From assembly GCF_028693135.1 (NCBI RefSeq), contig NZ_JAQUVZ010000026.1, positions 1 to 46,389 on the forward strand: a DNA stretch of 46,389 nucleotides, read 5' to 3'. The position numbers and the translations under genes are program-made. The notes under the pieces were generated by a model. The model was not told the origin of the DNA and made no database searches. It saw only the letters and a program-made list of their open reading frames with translations. Numbering within the stretch: position 1 is the first letter of the stretch; every line of letters begins with the position of its first letter. The DNA is from Methanosarcina sp. Lineage in GTDB: Archaea > Halobacteriota > Methanosarcinia > Methanosarcinales > Methanosarcinaceae. This document shows, piece by piece, positions 1 through 8,068 of this stretch.

Positions 1-235
1 AAACTAAGAGGTGATTATTAAGGTCAAACTCCGAGAGACTTATTCTGAATTTTTTATACATTAACGATTTGATTTCAAGGAGTTTATTATAGACAAAACG
101 ACAGCTACCGAAGTGTTTTTCCATAAGGGCTTTTTGCTCCTTATTAGGGTGAATTCGGTATCTGTTACCTCGAAGCATCTTTATAATATACTCTTTGTAA
201 CTATATGGAGATATACGAAATTATTATCTTCGGAT

Positions 236-327
236 TGTGGGGAAGTTGACGCTCTCATCTCCCACCTGTCCAATCTGGTTTTACCGGATTGTCCGAGGAA
301 GGAGTCTTCCCGCTTCGGGAGATAAAT
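236..327 (+). mobile_element. IS200/IS605-like right end (hairpin cluster)
   Basis: A compact run of hairpins ends in GGGAGATAAA. A 9-bp arm pair (CAATCTGGT/ACCGGATTG, one wobble) is followed by GGAAG-GAGT-CTTCC and CCCG-CTT-CGGG. The last 34 bases (292-325) match the minus strand at 27413-27446 in 27 of 34 positions, so this is a dispersed element end and not chance. The style resembles the 3' end of TnpB-type IS200/IS605 elements, where the omega-RNA scaffold lies. No tnpB coding sequence is visible in bases 1-235, so either the gene lies outside the window or only the end remains. The family assignment is inference. Confidence 0.45.
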
Positions 328-357
328 CCCATATTCTGGAACAGGGGGTTCTATATA

Positions 358-1407
358 ATGATTCAAGAAGCCATGTTTTACGAAAAACTTACCGAAAACA
401 AGGTCCGATGTAGCCTCTGTGCCCATCGCTGCAAGATCAACCCCGGAAAGCGAGGAATCTGCGGAGTAAGGGAAAACTGTGAAGGCACACTCTTTTCCCT
501 GGTCTACGGTGCAGTTGCAAGCGAGTCAATTGCACATATCGAACAAAAGCCCCTTTATCACTATTATCCGGGGTCCACTGCGTATTCCGTCGGGACCATT
601 GGCTGCAACTTCAGATGCAGGCACTGCCAGAACTGGACGCTTTCCCGGGCTTCTCCGGAAGATGCTGACCTGGGGACGCTCAGCCCCTCCCAGCTTATTC
701 GGCAGGCTAAAATGGCAGGGTGCCAGTCGGTTTCCTGGACCTATAACGAGCCCACCGTCTGGTATGAGTATACTTACGACGGGGCAAAACTTGCAAAGGA
801 GGCGGGACTCGGGACAAGCTATGTGACAAACGGGTACATCACCCCCGAAGCCCTTGAACAGATCGCCCCTTACCTAGACGCCTTCAGCGTGGACATCAAG
901 GGGTTTTCCGAAGCATTTTACCGGGAAATCTGCGGGGCAAAACTGGCTCCTGTGCTCGAAGCCACCCTGCTTGCAAAGCAGCTTGGGATCCATGTGGAGG
1001 TCGTAAACCTGATAATCCCTACCCTCAACGACTCTCCTGACGAAATCAGGGAACTTTCCCGCTGGGTTTACGAAAACCTGGGGAGAAATACCCCTCTTCA
1101 CTTCAACCGCTTCTACCCTTCCTACGAGATGAAGGACCTGCCTCCAACGCCAGTGGAAACGCTGGATAGGGCACGCTCGATTGCAATTGAGGAAGGGATG
1201 CGTTTTGTGTATGTGGGCAATGTACCCGGACACCCACACGAAAATACTTACTGTCCCGAATGCGGGACTTTGCTGATTGCAAGGGGATTTTTTGAGGTAC
1301 AGGAATACAACCTTACCTTAGAGAAGGCCTGCCCGAAATGTGGAGAGAAGATTCCTATTGTGGGGGAGTATGCCGGAAACAGGAACCATATTTCGGACGC
1401 AGAATAA
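358..1407 (+). CDS. amrS: AmmeMemoRadiSam system radical SAM enzyme, copy 1
   Basis: A 349-residue radical SAM protein of the AmrS family, which co-occurs with MEMO/AMMECR1 proteins; the reaction is not established. The [4Fe-4S]-binding CX3CX2C motif is C83-x3-C87-x2-C90 (GCNFRCRHCQNW). A Cys cluster near the N-terminus (CSLCAHRC, about residues 18-25) and two CxxC pairs near the C-terminus (CPECG and CPKCG) suggest extra metal sites. An upstream in-frame start at 289 exists, but ATG 358 matches the paralog at 9882 in alignment and has GGGGG about 10 bases upstream. The extreme C-terminus (HISDAE) is encoded by the first unit of a downstream 26-bp repeat. No AmrA/AmrB partner lies in the window. 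Confidence 0.88.
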   Translation: MIQEAMFYEKLTENKVRCSLCAHRCKINPGKRGICGVRENCEGTLFSLVYGAVASESIAHIEQKPLYHYYPGSTAYSVGTIGCNFRCRHCQNWTLSRASPEDADLGTLSPSQLIRQAKMAGCQSVSWTYNEPTVWYEYTYDGAKLAKEAGLGTSYVTNGYITPEALEQIAPYLDAFSVDIKGFSEAFYREICGAKLAPVLEATLLAKQLGIHVEVVNLIIPTLNDSPDEIRELSRWVYENLGRNTPLHFNRFYPSYEMKDLPPTPVETLDRARSIAIEEGMRFVYVGNVPGHPHENTYCPECGTLLIARGFFEVQEYNLTLEKACPKCGEKIPIVGEYAGNRNHISDAE

Positions 1408-1530
1408 AGAAAACATTTCCGGATACATAATATAGGAACCATTTCCGGACACAGAATAAAGAAACCATTTCCGAACGCAGAATAAAGAAACCATTTCCGG
1501 ATACATAATATAGGAACCATATTCCGGATG
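1387..1530. repeat. 26-bp tandem repeat overlapping the amrS stop codon
   Basis: About six degenerate copies of a 26-bp unit, of the form ATTTCCGGAyrCAkAATA followed by (A/T)AGGAACC or AAGAAACC. The first copy lies inside the 3' end of the upstream radical SAM gene and supplies its last codons and TAA stop. Two sub-types (GCAGAATAAAG and TACATAATATAG) alternate. No gene is evident in the array. Confidence 0.8.
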
Positions 1531-1671
1531 CAGAAACCAGGTGAACTAAGAATCTCCTTTTAAGATCAAGTTTAGTTGATTTATGCTCAAATCTATTTTT
1601 TAAAAAGATACATATAGAAGATTCCTCCAGTTAATATATAGTATAAAATTACCCAATTTTACTGGAGATGA

Positions 1672-1863
1672 ATGTTAGTGACCATCTGGGAATACGATGT
1701 TAAAGAGATTAGGTTCAGTGAGTGGTCAAAGGCAAAAGAAGACCTTAACAACCTGGGTGTTGAAGGCTGGGAACTGATCAAGTGTTCAAATGAGATCGAT
1801 GAAAATGGCATGATTACAGCTGTTTTCAAAAGGTCGGTTGATTACGTTGATGCAGCCTTCTAA
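1672..1863 (+). CDS. Small DUF4177-like protein
   Basis: A 63-residue protein with the pattern WEYDV...LNNLGVEGWELIKC...AVFKR, as in DUF4177 family proteins (short beta-alpha-beta folds of unknown role). It has a good translation signal (GGAG five bases before ATG 1672) and a TATA-like stretch (TTAATATATAG) at 1631-1641, so it is probably transcribed alone. No signal peptide or membrane segment. T-rich sequence follows the stop and may terminate transcription. Function unknown. Confidence 0.7.
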   Translation: MLVTIWEYDVKEIRFSEWSKAKEDLNNLGVEGWELIKCSNEIDENGMITAVFKRSVDYVDAAF

Positions 1864-2017
1864 AACTCTTTTTTCTTCCTTATCAAAAATTCTGAAGATT
1901 TACTCTTTTACTCTTTCTTATCCGTTTCCGGTTTTCCGTAAAAATCTCAATTACCTTCTACCTCAGGTAATTGTAGTATGTTAGCCAGAATTTGATTTTC
2001 AGCATTCAGTTATTTAT

Positions 2018-2216
2018 TTTCAGGGTATTTTTCAGGGTATTTCTCAGGGTATTTCTCAGGGTATTTCTCAGGGTATTTCTCAGGGTATTTCTCAGGGTAT
2101 TTCTCAGGGTATTTCTCAGGGTATTTCTCAGGGTATTTCTCAGGGTATTTTTCAGGGTATTTTTCAGGGTATTTTTCAGGGTATTTTTCAGGGTATTTTT
2201 CAGGATATTTTTCAGG
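2018..2216. repeat. 12-bp minisatellite (about 16 copies)
   Basis: Near-perfect tandem copies of a 12-bp unit (TATTTCTCAGGG with a TATTTTTCAGGG variant). The central block is the C variant and both outer blocks are the T variant, as expected from slippage or unequal exchange spreading a variant. Both strands stay open because 12 is a multiple of three (RVFL repeats on plus, RNTL/KNTL on minus), but neither frame has a credible start signal. The rest of 1864-2630 is AT-rich and shows no gene. Confidence 0.92.
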
Positions 2217-2559
2217 TTTTTGTGTTTTACTGCCGTTATATTTCCTTCTAACGAATGATTTTCCGGGAGTAACATATTCAGTTAACGGCGTTTACTTGTA
2301 GTGGTATAAGAAAAATCTTTTATCTTATTAAATATTACAATATTTTAGTAAAATAATAATTGTAGGGGTAAATACATCGGGGGTATTTTTAAAGGCTTGA
2401 AATTCTCCGGTTTTTTATTTCCTGCATTAATTCCTTTAATATGGATGAAATGACGGCAGATTCCAGATAATCGGGACTATTAAAACATCTCCATCAAACT
2501 GTTTCCCATAAAAAATCTCCAACTAAACTGCCATTCCATCGGCCTGAATTCTATCAAAC

Positions 2560-2630
2560 ACCAGTTCATTAAATTATCTCCTATCAAAAATTAAGGATTG
2601 ACTCTGAATTGGAGTTATTGAGGATTATCT
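2560..2630 (+). promoter_or_regulatory. Probable promoter and ribosome site of the ABC importer operon
   Basis: A TATA-like ATTAAATTATC at about 2569-2579 lies roughly 50-60 bases before the start codon of the substrate-binding protein. GAGG at about 2619 lies 7-8 bases before ATG 2631. This would give a leader of about 25-30 bases. I see no clear NikR-type dyad. The assignment rests on spacing and composition only. Confidence 0.35.
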
Positions 2631-4205
2631 ATGAATCGGAGTTTCAAGTTCATTTTGATCATTTGTATGCTGTTTGCCGTAATCGGAGCAAGTGCCTGTA
2701 TAGGTGAAGAAAAAGATGGGACTGCAAAAGGTGCAGGTTCCGGAGAAAATTCCCAGGAGCTTGTTGTGGGCATAAGTACGGATGTCAGCAACTGGTACCT
2801 TGACATGTTTGCAGCGGGTGATGCACGTTTTGTCTGGTCTCAGGTCTATGAAACCCTTGTGAGGCTTGATTCAGACCTGAACATTATCCCCGGGCTTGCG
2901 GAATCCTGGGAAACCCCTGATGAAGGAAAGACCTGGATATTCCACCTGCGCGAAAATGTGACTTTCCATGACGGGACTCCCTTTGATGCCGATTCGGTTG
3001 TTTACTCTTATTCCAATAAGTCCTATGTAAGGCAGGCAGTCTTAAAACCGGTTCAGAGCGTGGAAGCTCTCGACGCTCATACTGTAAAATTTGTCCTGGC
3101 AAAACCCATGCCTCTGCCGTTCTACCTGACTCACATAGCCTGGCCTGTAATGGGTCCGAGCTGTCTTGATGAAGCCGGGAATTTCATCAAACCGATAGGA
3201 ACCGGGCCGTTCAAGTTTGAAACTCAGGCAAAGGACCAGGAAATAGTGCTCACAAAAAATGAAGCCTACTGGGGTGAAAAGCCGCTGCTTGATAAGGTTA
3301 CTTTTAAGGTAATCCCGGAGGCGGCTACACGGGTGATTGCCCTTGAGACGGGGGAAGTGGACATGGTCGTCAAGGTCCCGGAATACGATGTCCAAAGGCT
3401 CGAAGCCGAAGAGGGTATCCAGGTCCACAGGAAACTTTCGACCTTTACGGATTTCCTGCAGTTCAACTGCGACAAATCTCCCTTTAATGAAAAGAGAGTA
3501 CGCCAGAGTGTTGCTTATGCAGTCGATACTGAAACTCTCGTAAATGAAGTGCTTGAAGGCGTCGGGGTGCCGGCAGGTGGAAGGCCTTATTCCCCTGTAA
3601 TGATGTACTCAGACCCTGATCTTAAGACATATACGCAGGACCTCGATAAGGCAAGGGCTCTCCTTGAGGAGGCCGGGTGGAAAGATTCTAACGGGGACGG
3701 GATTGCAGAAAAAGACGGAAAACCCCTGCATGTGACCCTGATAGTAAGTAAGGGAGTTTGGGCAGCCAGGCATAACCCTATAGCTCAGGTTGTGCAGGGT
3801 GTCCTTCGAGAAGTCGGAATGGATGTAGAAATCAAGGTTCTTGACGAAGGAGCCATAAGCAAACTCGAAAGCACAGGGGACTTTGATATGATACTCAGAA
3901 GCGGCTATTTCGTCTGGGGACCCTACCCGAAGCACTTCTTTGTGCACCACTCCGCAAGCCCTTATTCTCATTACCACAATGAGACCTATGACCAGCTCGT
4001 CAATGAAGCCGATATGACTGTTGATACACAGAAACAGGAAGAACTCTACCATTCCCTGCAGGCCTTTGTGATAGAAGAAGTTCCGGCTTTTTACCTTGTG
4101 CACGAGGAAAAAGTTGTTGCAACCGGCTCTTCGGTAAAAGGCTATACCATAAGCTCTGAAGACCCCTGGCTGAACCTTTCGAGGGTCTACCTGGAAAAGA
4201 AGTAA
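2631..4205 (+). CDS. ABC transporter substrate-binding lipoprotein, peptide/nickel type (SBP_bac_5)
   Basis: A 524-residue extracytoplasmic binding protein. The N-terminus has a lysine/arginine start, a hydrophobic stretch and a lipobox-like GASAC with Cys23, so it is probably a membrane-anchored lipoprotein. Family hallmarks are visible: YETLVRLD, PGLAESWE.. DEGKTWIFHLRENVTFHDGTPFDADSVVYSY, GTGPFKF, and VRQSVAYAVDTETLV in the middle. This family binds oligopeptides, opines, or nickel (free or chelated). First gene of a five-gene importer operon followed by a methyltransferase. The ligand cannot be read from sequence; nickel or a small chelator is attractive for a methanogen but is inference. 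Confidence 0.88.
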   Translation: MNRSFKFILIICMLFAVIGASACIGEEKDGTAKGAGSGENSQELVVGISTDVSNWYLDMFAAGDARFVWSQVYETLVRLDSDLNIIPGLAESWETPDEGKTWIFHLRENVTFHDGTPFDADSVVYSYSNKSYVRQAVLKPVQSVEALDAHTVKFVLAKPMPLPFYLTHIAWPVMGPSCLDEAGNFIKPIGTGPFKFETQAKDQEIVLTKNEAYWGEKPLLDKVTFKVIPEAATRVIALETGEVDMVVKVPEYDVQRLEAEEGIQVHRKLSTFTDFLQFNCDKSPFNEKRVRQSVAYAVDTETLVNEVLEGVGVPAGGRPYSPVMMYSDPDLKTYTQDLDKARALLEEAGWKDSNGDGIAEKDGKPLHVTLIVSKGVWAARHNPIAQVVQGVLREVGMDVEIKVLDEGAISKLESTGDFDMILRSGYFVWGPYPKHFFVHHSASPYSHYHNETYDQLVNEADMTVDTQKQEELYHSLQAFVIEEVPAFYLVHEEKVVATGSSVKGYTISSEDPWLNLSRVYLEKK

Positions 4206-4209
4206 AGCA

Positions 4210-4250
4210 TAAAGTTCAGAAAGATGTAAAGAGTTCGGAAGATACTCATG
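4210..4250 (+). repeat. Duplicated translation initiation region before the first permease
   Basis: Two near-copies of about 20 bases (AAAGTTCAGAAAGATGTAA and AGAGTTCGGAAGATACTCATG) fill the gap between the binding protein and the permease. The second copy carries the real site (GGAAGA) and ATG 4248. The first carries ATG followed directly by TAA (4224-4229), a start-stop element. Confidence 0.5.
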
Positions 4251-5189
4251 TGGAAATACATATCAAAGCGCCTGGCAATGGTTTCTATCGTACTTATGGG
4301 AGTTACACTCGTAGCTTTTTCTGCGATGTGCCTTGCTCCAGGCGACCCTGCAGAGGTTATAGCCCTTGCAAGGTACGGGGAAGACCTGAGCGCCAGCCAG
4401 ATCGAAACCCTGAGGGAAGCGGAAGGACTTGATGCTCCTGTACATGTGCAGTACCTTATATGGCTTAACCATCTGCTTCGGCTGGACCTTGGAAAATCGC
4501 TTGTGACTTCAGAAGATGTCCTTGCCGAAATCCGCCAGAAACTGCCTGCAACCGCAGAACTTGCAATTGCCAGCCTGCTGATTTCCCTTCTAATTGCCCT
4601 GCCTGCGGGGATCCTGGGGGCACTCCGGAAAAACACCCTGCTTGACAAAAGTTGCATGTTTGTTTCTCTGGTAGGTGTTTCTATTCCGAACTTCTGGCTT
4701 GGACTTCTCCTGATCTGGCTTTTTGCCCTGACCCTCCACATATTACCCAGTTTCGGCTACGGAAGCCTGAAACACTTAGTTCTGCCTGCCCTTACCCTTG
4801 GAACCTCAATGTCGGCAGTTACTGCAAGGCTTACCCGCGCAAGCCTTCTGGAGGTGATGGGACAGGAATATATTTTGGCTGCACGCGCCAGGGGGTTTGA
4901 CGAACATACAATCCTTTTCCGGCACGCCCTGAAAAACGCTTTTCTTCCGGTTGTCACATTTGCAGGAATGCAGTTTGGCTACCTTCTTGGAGGGGCAGTG
5001 ATTGTGGAAACCATCTTTTCTTGGCCTGGCATTGGAAAACTTCTTGTTGACTCGATTTTTGCGAGGGACTTCTCCATGGTCCAGGGCTGTGTCCTTTTTA
5101 TTGCAGTGCTTTTTTCCCTCTCCAGCCTTGCCGTTGATATCCTTTATGCAGTGCTTGACCCGAGGATAAGATATGACAGACGTGATTGA
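4248..5189 (+). CDS. ABC transporter permease, NikB/OppB type
   Basis: A 313-residue inner-membrane permease. It has the usual first helix (about residues 9-30), a periplasmic loop with FSAMCLAPGDP then five more helices, and the EAA loop that contacts the ATPase (EYILAARARGFDEHTILFRHAL, about residues 205-226). Length and architecture are typical of NikB/DppB/OppB. The ORF overlaps the next permease by 17 bases, so the two are co-translated and probably form the heterodimeric channel. Confidence 0.9.
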   Translation: MWKYISKRLAMVSIVLMGVTLVAFSAMCLAPGDPAEVIALARYGEDLSASQIETLREAEGLDAPVHVQYLIWLNHLLRLDLGKSLVTSEDVLAEIRQKLPATAELAIASLLISLLIALPAGILGALRKNTLLDKSCMFVSLVGVSIPNFWLGLLLIWLFALTLHILPSFGYGSLKHLVLPALTLGTSMSAVTARLTRASLLEVMGQEYILAARARGFDEHTILFRHALKNAFLPVVTFAGMQFGYLLGGAVIVETIFSWPGIGKLLVDSIFARDFSMVQGCVLFIAVLFSLSSLAVDILYAVLDPRIRYDRRD

Positions 5190-6072
5190 AAAAATAGAGA
5201 TAACTGAAAAGATATGCCTGGCTAAAAAAAGGCTGTGTTTAGGGGAATTAAGGAAGAACAGGCTTGCGGTCTCAGGCATCCTGCTTATCGTCTTCCTTTG
5301 CGTTCTGGCTCTGTTTGCTCCCGAGATCGCTCCGCACGACCCCCTTGCCCAGAGGCTTGACAGCAGGTTTCTTTGTCCGTCTTTTGAATATCCTTTCGGA
5401 ACCGATGAGCTTGGGCGCTGCATTTTTTCAAGAGTTATCTATGGAACACGCATTTCTCTGGGTATCGGACTCCTTGTGGTTGCAGTAACGTCCATTGCAG
5501 GCACATCTCTGGGGCTGCTTTCAGGGTACATGGGAGGTGTGCTGGATGAAGTCATAATGAGAGGAATAGACATCGTGATGGCCTTTCCCAATATCATCCT
5601 TGCCCTGGTGATTGCAGGGCTGCTGGGTCCGGGCTTTTCAAGTGTTGTCCTTGCCCTTGCCTTTACCCAGTGGCCTGCTTATGCCAGGCTTGTACGCGGG
5701 CAGGTGCTGTCTCTCAGGAAGAGGAATTTTGTGGAGGCTGCAAGGGCTCTGAGGCCCTCAAGTTTCTACATTATGCGAAAACATATCCTTCCAAACTGCA
5801 TGGAGCCTGTAATCGTGCTTGGAACCCTTGAGATTGCACACGTTATTATTTTTGCTGCAGCCCTGAGTTTTCTCGGACTCGGGATTCAGCCCCCTGACCC
5901 GGAATGGGGTTCCATGCTCAAAGCCGGGGTCCCGTACCTCCGTACAGCTCCCCATCTCACCTTTTTCCCGGGCCTGATGATCATATTCACAGTCTTTGCG
6001 TTTAATTTTGCAGGAGACGGTTTGAGGGAAAGCCTTGGTCAGCCTGCCGATCAGGAGGTGCTGGCAAGGTGA
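5173..6072 (+). CDS. ABC transporter permease, NikC/OppC type
   Basis: A 299-residue permease with the OppC_N-type N-terminal segment (RKNRLAVSGILLIVFLC, about residues 33-50). It then has APHDPLAQ and the FGTDELGRCIFSRVIYG region, followed by five membrane helices with the EAA loop (NFVEAARALRPSSFYIMRKHILP, about residues 184-206). The start ATG 5173 lies inside the previous gene. The stop TGA overlaps the GTG start of the next gene in the arrangement GTGA (6069-6072), showing tight translational coupling. Confidence 0.9.
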   Translation: MTDVIEKIEITEKICLAKKRLCLGELRKNRLAVSGILLIVFLCVLALFAPEIAPHDPLAQRLDSRFLCPSFEYPFGTDELGRCIFSRVIYGTRISLGIGLLVVAVTSIAGTSLGLLSGYMGGVLDEVIMRGIDIVMAFPNIILALVIAGLLGPGFSSVVLALAFTQWPAYARLVRGQVLSLRKRNFVEAARALRPSSFYIMRKHILPNCMEPVIVLGTLEIAHVIIFAAALSFLGLGIQPPDPEWGSMLKAGVPYLRTAPHLTFFPGLMIIFTVFAFNFAGDGLRESLGQPADQEVLAR

Positions 6073-7133
6073 ACCCCCCCATTCTCTCAATTGAAGACCT
6101 GAACGTCTCTTTCAAAACCTCAAAAGGCATTGTAAGAGCCAATGAGGGAATTTCCCTTGAAATAAGGGAAGGAGAAATTCTGGGGCTTATAGGAGAAACA
6201 GGCTGTGGAAAAACCACTCTTGGAAAAGCCATTTTGAGGCTGCTCTCCGGTAAAGCAAAACTTGAAGGAAAAATAGTGTACAGGGATACGGATCTCCTAA
6301 CCCTGCCCGAGAAGGAAATGAGATGCTTCAGGGGAAAGGAAATAGGAATTATGCTCCAGAACCCTTCAGCTTGCCTCAACCCTGTTCTTTCTGCAGGAAG
6401 GCAGATTGCAGAAATCTACCGTTACCACGAAGGCATGGGAAAAAAGGAAGCTGAAAAGAAAGCCGGAGAGATGCTTGAGCTTGTGGGGATAAGCTCTTTC
6501 CGGGGGTGCGAATATCCCCACCAGTTCAGCGGCGGGATGCTGCAGAGGGTCATGGTTGCAATAGGGCTTGCCCTCAGGCCCGGGCTTCTGATCGCAGATG
6601 AGCCTACAAAAGGGCTTGACACGGATACGAAATTGCAGATAGTGGAACTAATTGCCGGACTTGTCCGCAAGGAAAATTCTTCCATGCTTCTGATCACGCA
6701 TGACCTGGAACTTGCCGGCAGGCTCGCGGACAGAATTGCAGTTATGTACGCCGGAGAAATCATCGAAATCGGAAAGGCGGCTGAGATCATTTCTAACCCG
6801 AAACATCCTTACACCCTTGACCTGCTACATTCGCTTCCCGGAAAGGGGTTCAGGACCGTTCCAGGGCAACCCCCTAGCCTTGTTTCCCCTCCTTCCGGCT
6901 GCAGGTACCATCCGCGTTGCAGTTTCCGGCTTGAGGCCTGCTCACAGGTCCATCCGGAACTTCTGGGGTTTGAGAGTGAGCGCCTTACCCGCTGCTTTCT
7001 CTCTGAAATGGGCAGGATAAAGGAAACTGCAGCACAGCCTTCTCTTAATTCACAGCCTTCCCTTAATTCACAGCCTTCCCTTAATTCACAGTCTGCTCTC
7101 AAGTGTGCAGAGGAGGAGACGTGGCACTGTTGA
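6069..7133 (+). CDS. ABC transporter ATPase, NikD/OppD type
   Basis: A 354-residue ATPase energising the importer. Walker A is GETGCGKT (about 42-49), the signature is FSGGMLQRV (about 154), Walker B is LLIADEP (about 175), and the H-loop is ITHD. The C-terminal oligopeptide-transporter extension is present (YHPRCSFRLEACSQVHPEL). The start is GTG 6069 with AGGAGG about 10 bases upstream. The tail contains three copies of QPSLNS from an 18-bp DNA repeat, which looks dispensable. Its stop codon lies within the first of three 21-bp repeats that carry the start signals of the next gene. Confidence 0.9.
   Translation: MNPPILSIEDLNVSFKTSKGIVRANEGISLEIREGEILGLIGETGCGKTTLGKAILRLLSGKAKLEGKIVYRDTDLLTLPEKEMRCFRGKEIGIMLQNPSACLNPVLSAGRQIAEIYRYHEGMGKKEAEKKAGEMLELVGISSFRGCEYPHQFSGGMLQRVMVAIGLALRPGLLIADEPTKGLDTDTKLQIVELIAGLVRKENSSMLLITHDLELAGRLADRIAVMYAGEIIEIGKAAEIISNPKHPYTLDLLHSLPGKGFRTVPGQPPSLVSPPSGCRYHPRCSFRLEACSQVHPELLGFESERLTRCFLSEMGRIKETAAQPSLNSQPSLNSQPSLNSQSALKCAEEETWHC
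7035..7094. repeat. 18-bp repeat inside the ATPase gene tail
   Basis: Three exact or near-exact copies of CAGCCTTCYCTTAATTCA (7035-7088) and a partial fourth. They add three QPSLNS hexapeptides to the C-terminus of the ATPase. A second, unrelated tandem repeat (21 bp) begins 22 bases later. Confidence 0.9.
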
Positions 7134-7178
7134 AGGGAGACGTGGCACTGTTGAAGGGAGACATGGCACTGTTGAAGG
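7116..7178 (+). repeat. Triplicated 21-bp start cassette (SD + GTG/ATG)
   Basis: Three copies of a 21-bp unit beginning GGAGACGTGGCACTG. Each carries a GGAG Shine-Dalgarno and an in-frame start codon: GTG 7121, GTG 7142, ATG 7163. The TGA stop of the upstream ATPase gene (7131-7133) lies inside copy 1. Initiation at copies 1 or 2 would add one or two VALLKGD heptapeptides to the next protein. Confidence 0.85.
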
Positions 7179-7861
7179 TAGAGAACCTGAAAAAGTACTA
7201 TTATTCGGGGCTGTTCAAAAAAGAGGTCCACAGGGCTGTTGACGGAGTCAGTTTTGAGATAGGAAAAGGGGAAATTCTGGGACTTGTTGGAAAAAGCGGC
7301 TGCGGAAAATCCACACTTGGGAGAACAGTTTTGAGGCTGCTGGAACCCACTGCAGGTAGGGTCCTTTTTGATGGACAGGACATCTCAGGCTTCAAAGGCA
7401 GTGACCTGAAAAGACTGGGGACAAGAATGCAGATTATTTTCCAGAACCCGGAATCCTGCCTGAACCCGAGGATGAAGGTCTATGATGCCATTGCCGAACC
7501 CCTCAGGCTTCACAGGCTCTGCGAAAGAGATGAAGAACGGGGACGGATACAGGAACTTATCGAGGCTGTTTCCCTGAGTGAGGAACTGCTTTTCCGCTAT
7601 CCCGGAGAATTGAGCGGAGGGCAGCTCCAGAGGGTTTCAATAGCCAGAGTCCTGGGCATGAAACCGGAGTTCATAGTTGCGGATGAACCCACTTCAATGC
7701 TCGACCCACTTGTCCAGGGGCAGGTCCTTTTCCTTCTCAAAAAACTGCAAAATGATTATGGAATCAGTTTTCTATTCATCTCCCACGATATGCAGGTCGT
7801 GGAATGGATGAGTGATGAAATCGCTTTCATGGAGGAAGGAAAAATTGTCGGTTTCAGGTAG
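7163..7861 (+). CDS. ABC transporter ATPase, NikE/OppF type
   Basis: The second ATPase of the importer, 232 residues from ATG 7163. Walker A is GKSGCGKS (about 43-50), the signature is LSGGQLQRVSIARVL (about 151), Walker B is FIVADEP, and the H-loop is ISHD. It stops soon after the H-loop region (EEGKIVGFR) and lacks the C-terminal extension seen in its partner, so it is a short member of the family. Two in-frame upstream GTG starts (7121, 7142) have equally good ribosome sites; ATG 7163 is the parsimonious choice because conserved sequence begins there (LLKVENLKKYY). Confidence 0.85.
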   Translation: MALLKVENLKKYYYSGLFKKEVHRAVDGVSFEIGKGEILGLVGKSGCGKSTLGRTVLRLLEPTAGRVLFDGQDISGFKGSDLKRLGTRMQIIFQNPESCLNPRMKVYDAIAEPLRLHRLCERDEERGRIQELIEAVSLSEELLFRYPGELSGGQLQRVSIARVLGMKPEFIVADEPTSMLDPLVQGQVLFLLKKLQNDYGISFLFISHDMQVVEWMSDEIAFMEEGKIVGFR

Positions 7862-7990
7862 TGGTGCCGGGCAAGAATTTGTAACTCTGTACCTGAGTTC
7901 CCATTTTTATTTAATTCATTTTACCGGGCTTACTTTTACTTTATTATAATAAGTAAATTTTTTCCTGTCGGATCAGAAAGATGTGTATAA

Positions 7991-8068
7991 AATATGATAG
8001 GAGAAATATATGGAGAATAGGAAAAATATCTGGAAATAGGAGAAATATCTGGAAATAGGAGAAATTGC
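7991..8068 (+). repeat. Four 19-20 bp leader repeats, each with an SD-like motif
   Basis: Degenerate copies of TGGAAATAGGAGAAATATC run directly into the methyltransferase start codon (ATG 8069). AGGAGA or a variant occurs in each unit. The first unit also has an ATG (8010) opening a nine-codon ORF, MENRKNIWK, that ends at TAG 8037-8039; its MEN start resembles the MENK start of the real protein. Confidence 0.75.

Noticed and set aside
1992-2275. ORFs with RVFL/RNTL repeats on both strands
   Set aside because: Open frames produced by the 12-bp minisatellite; no start signals and no domain.
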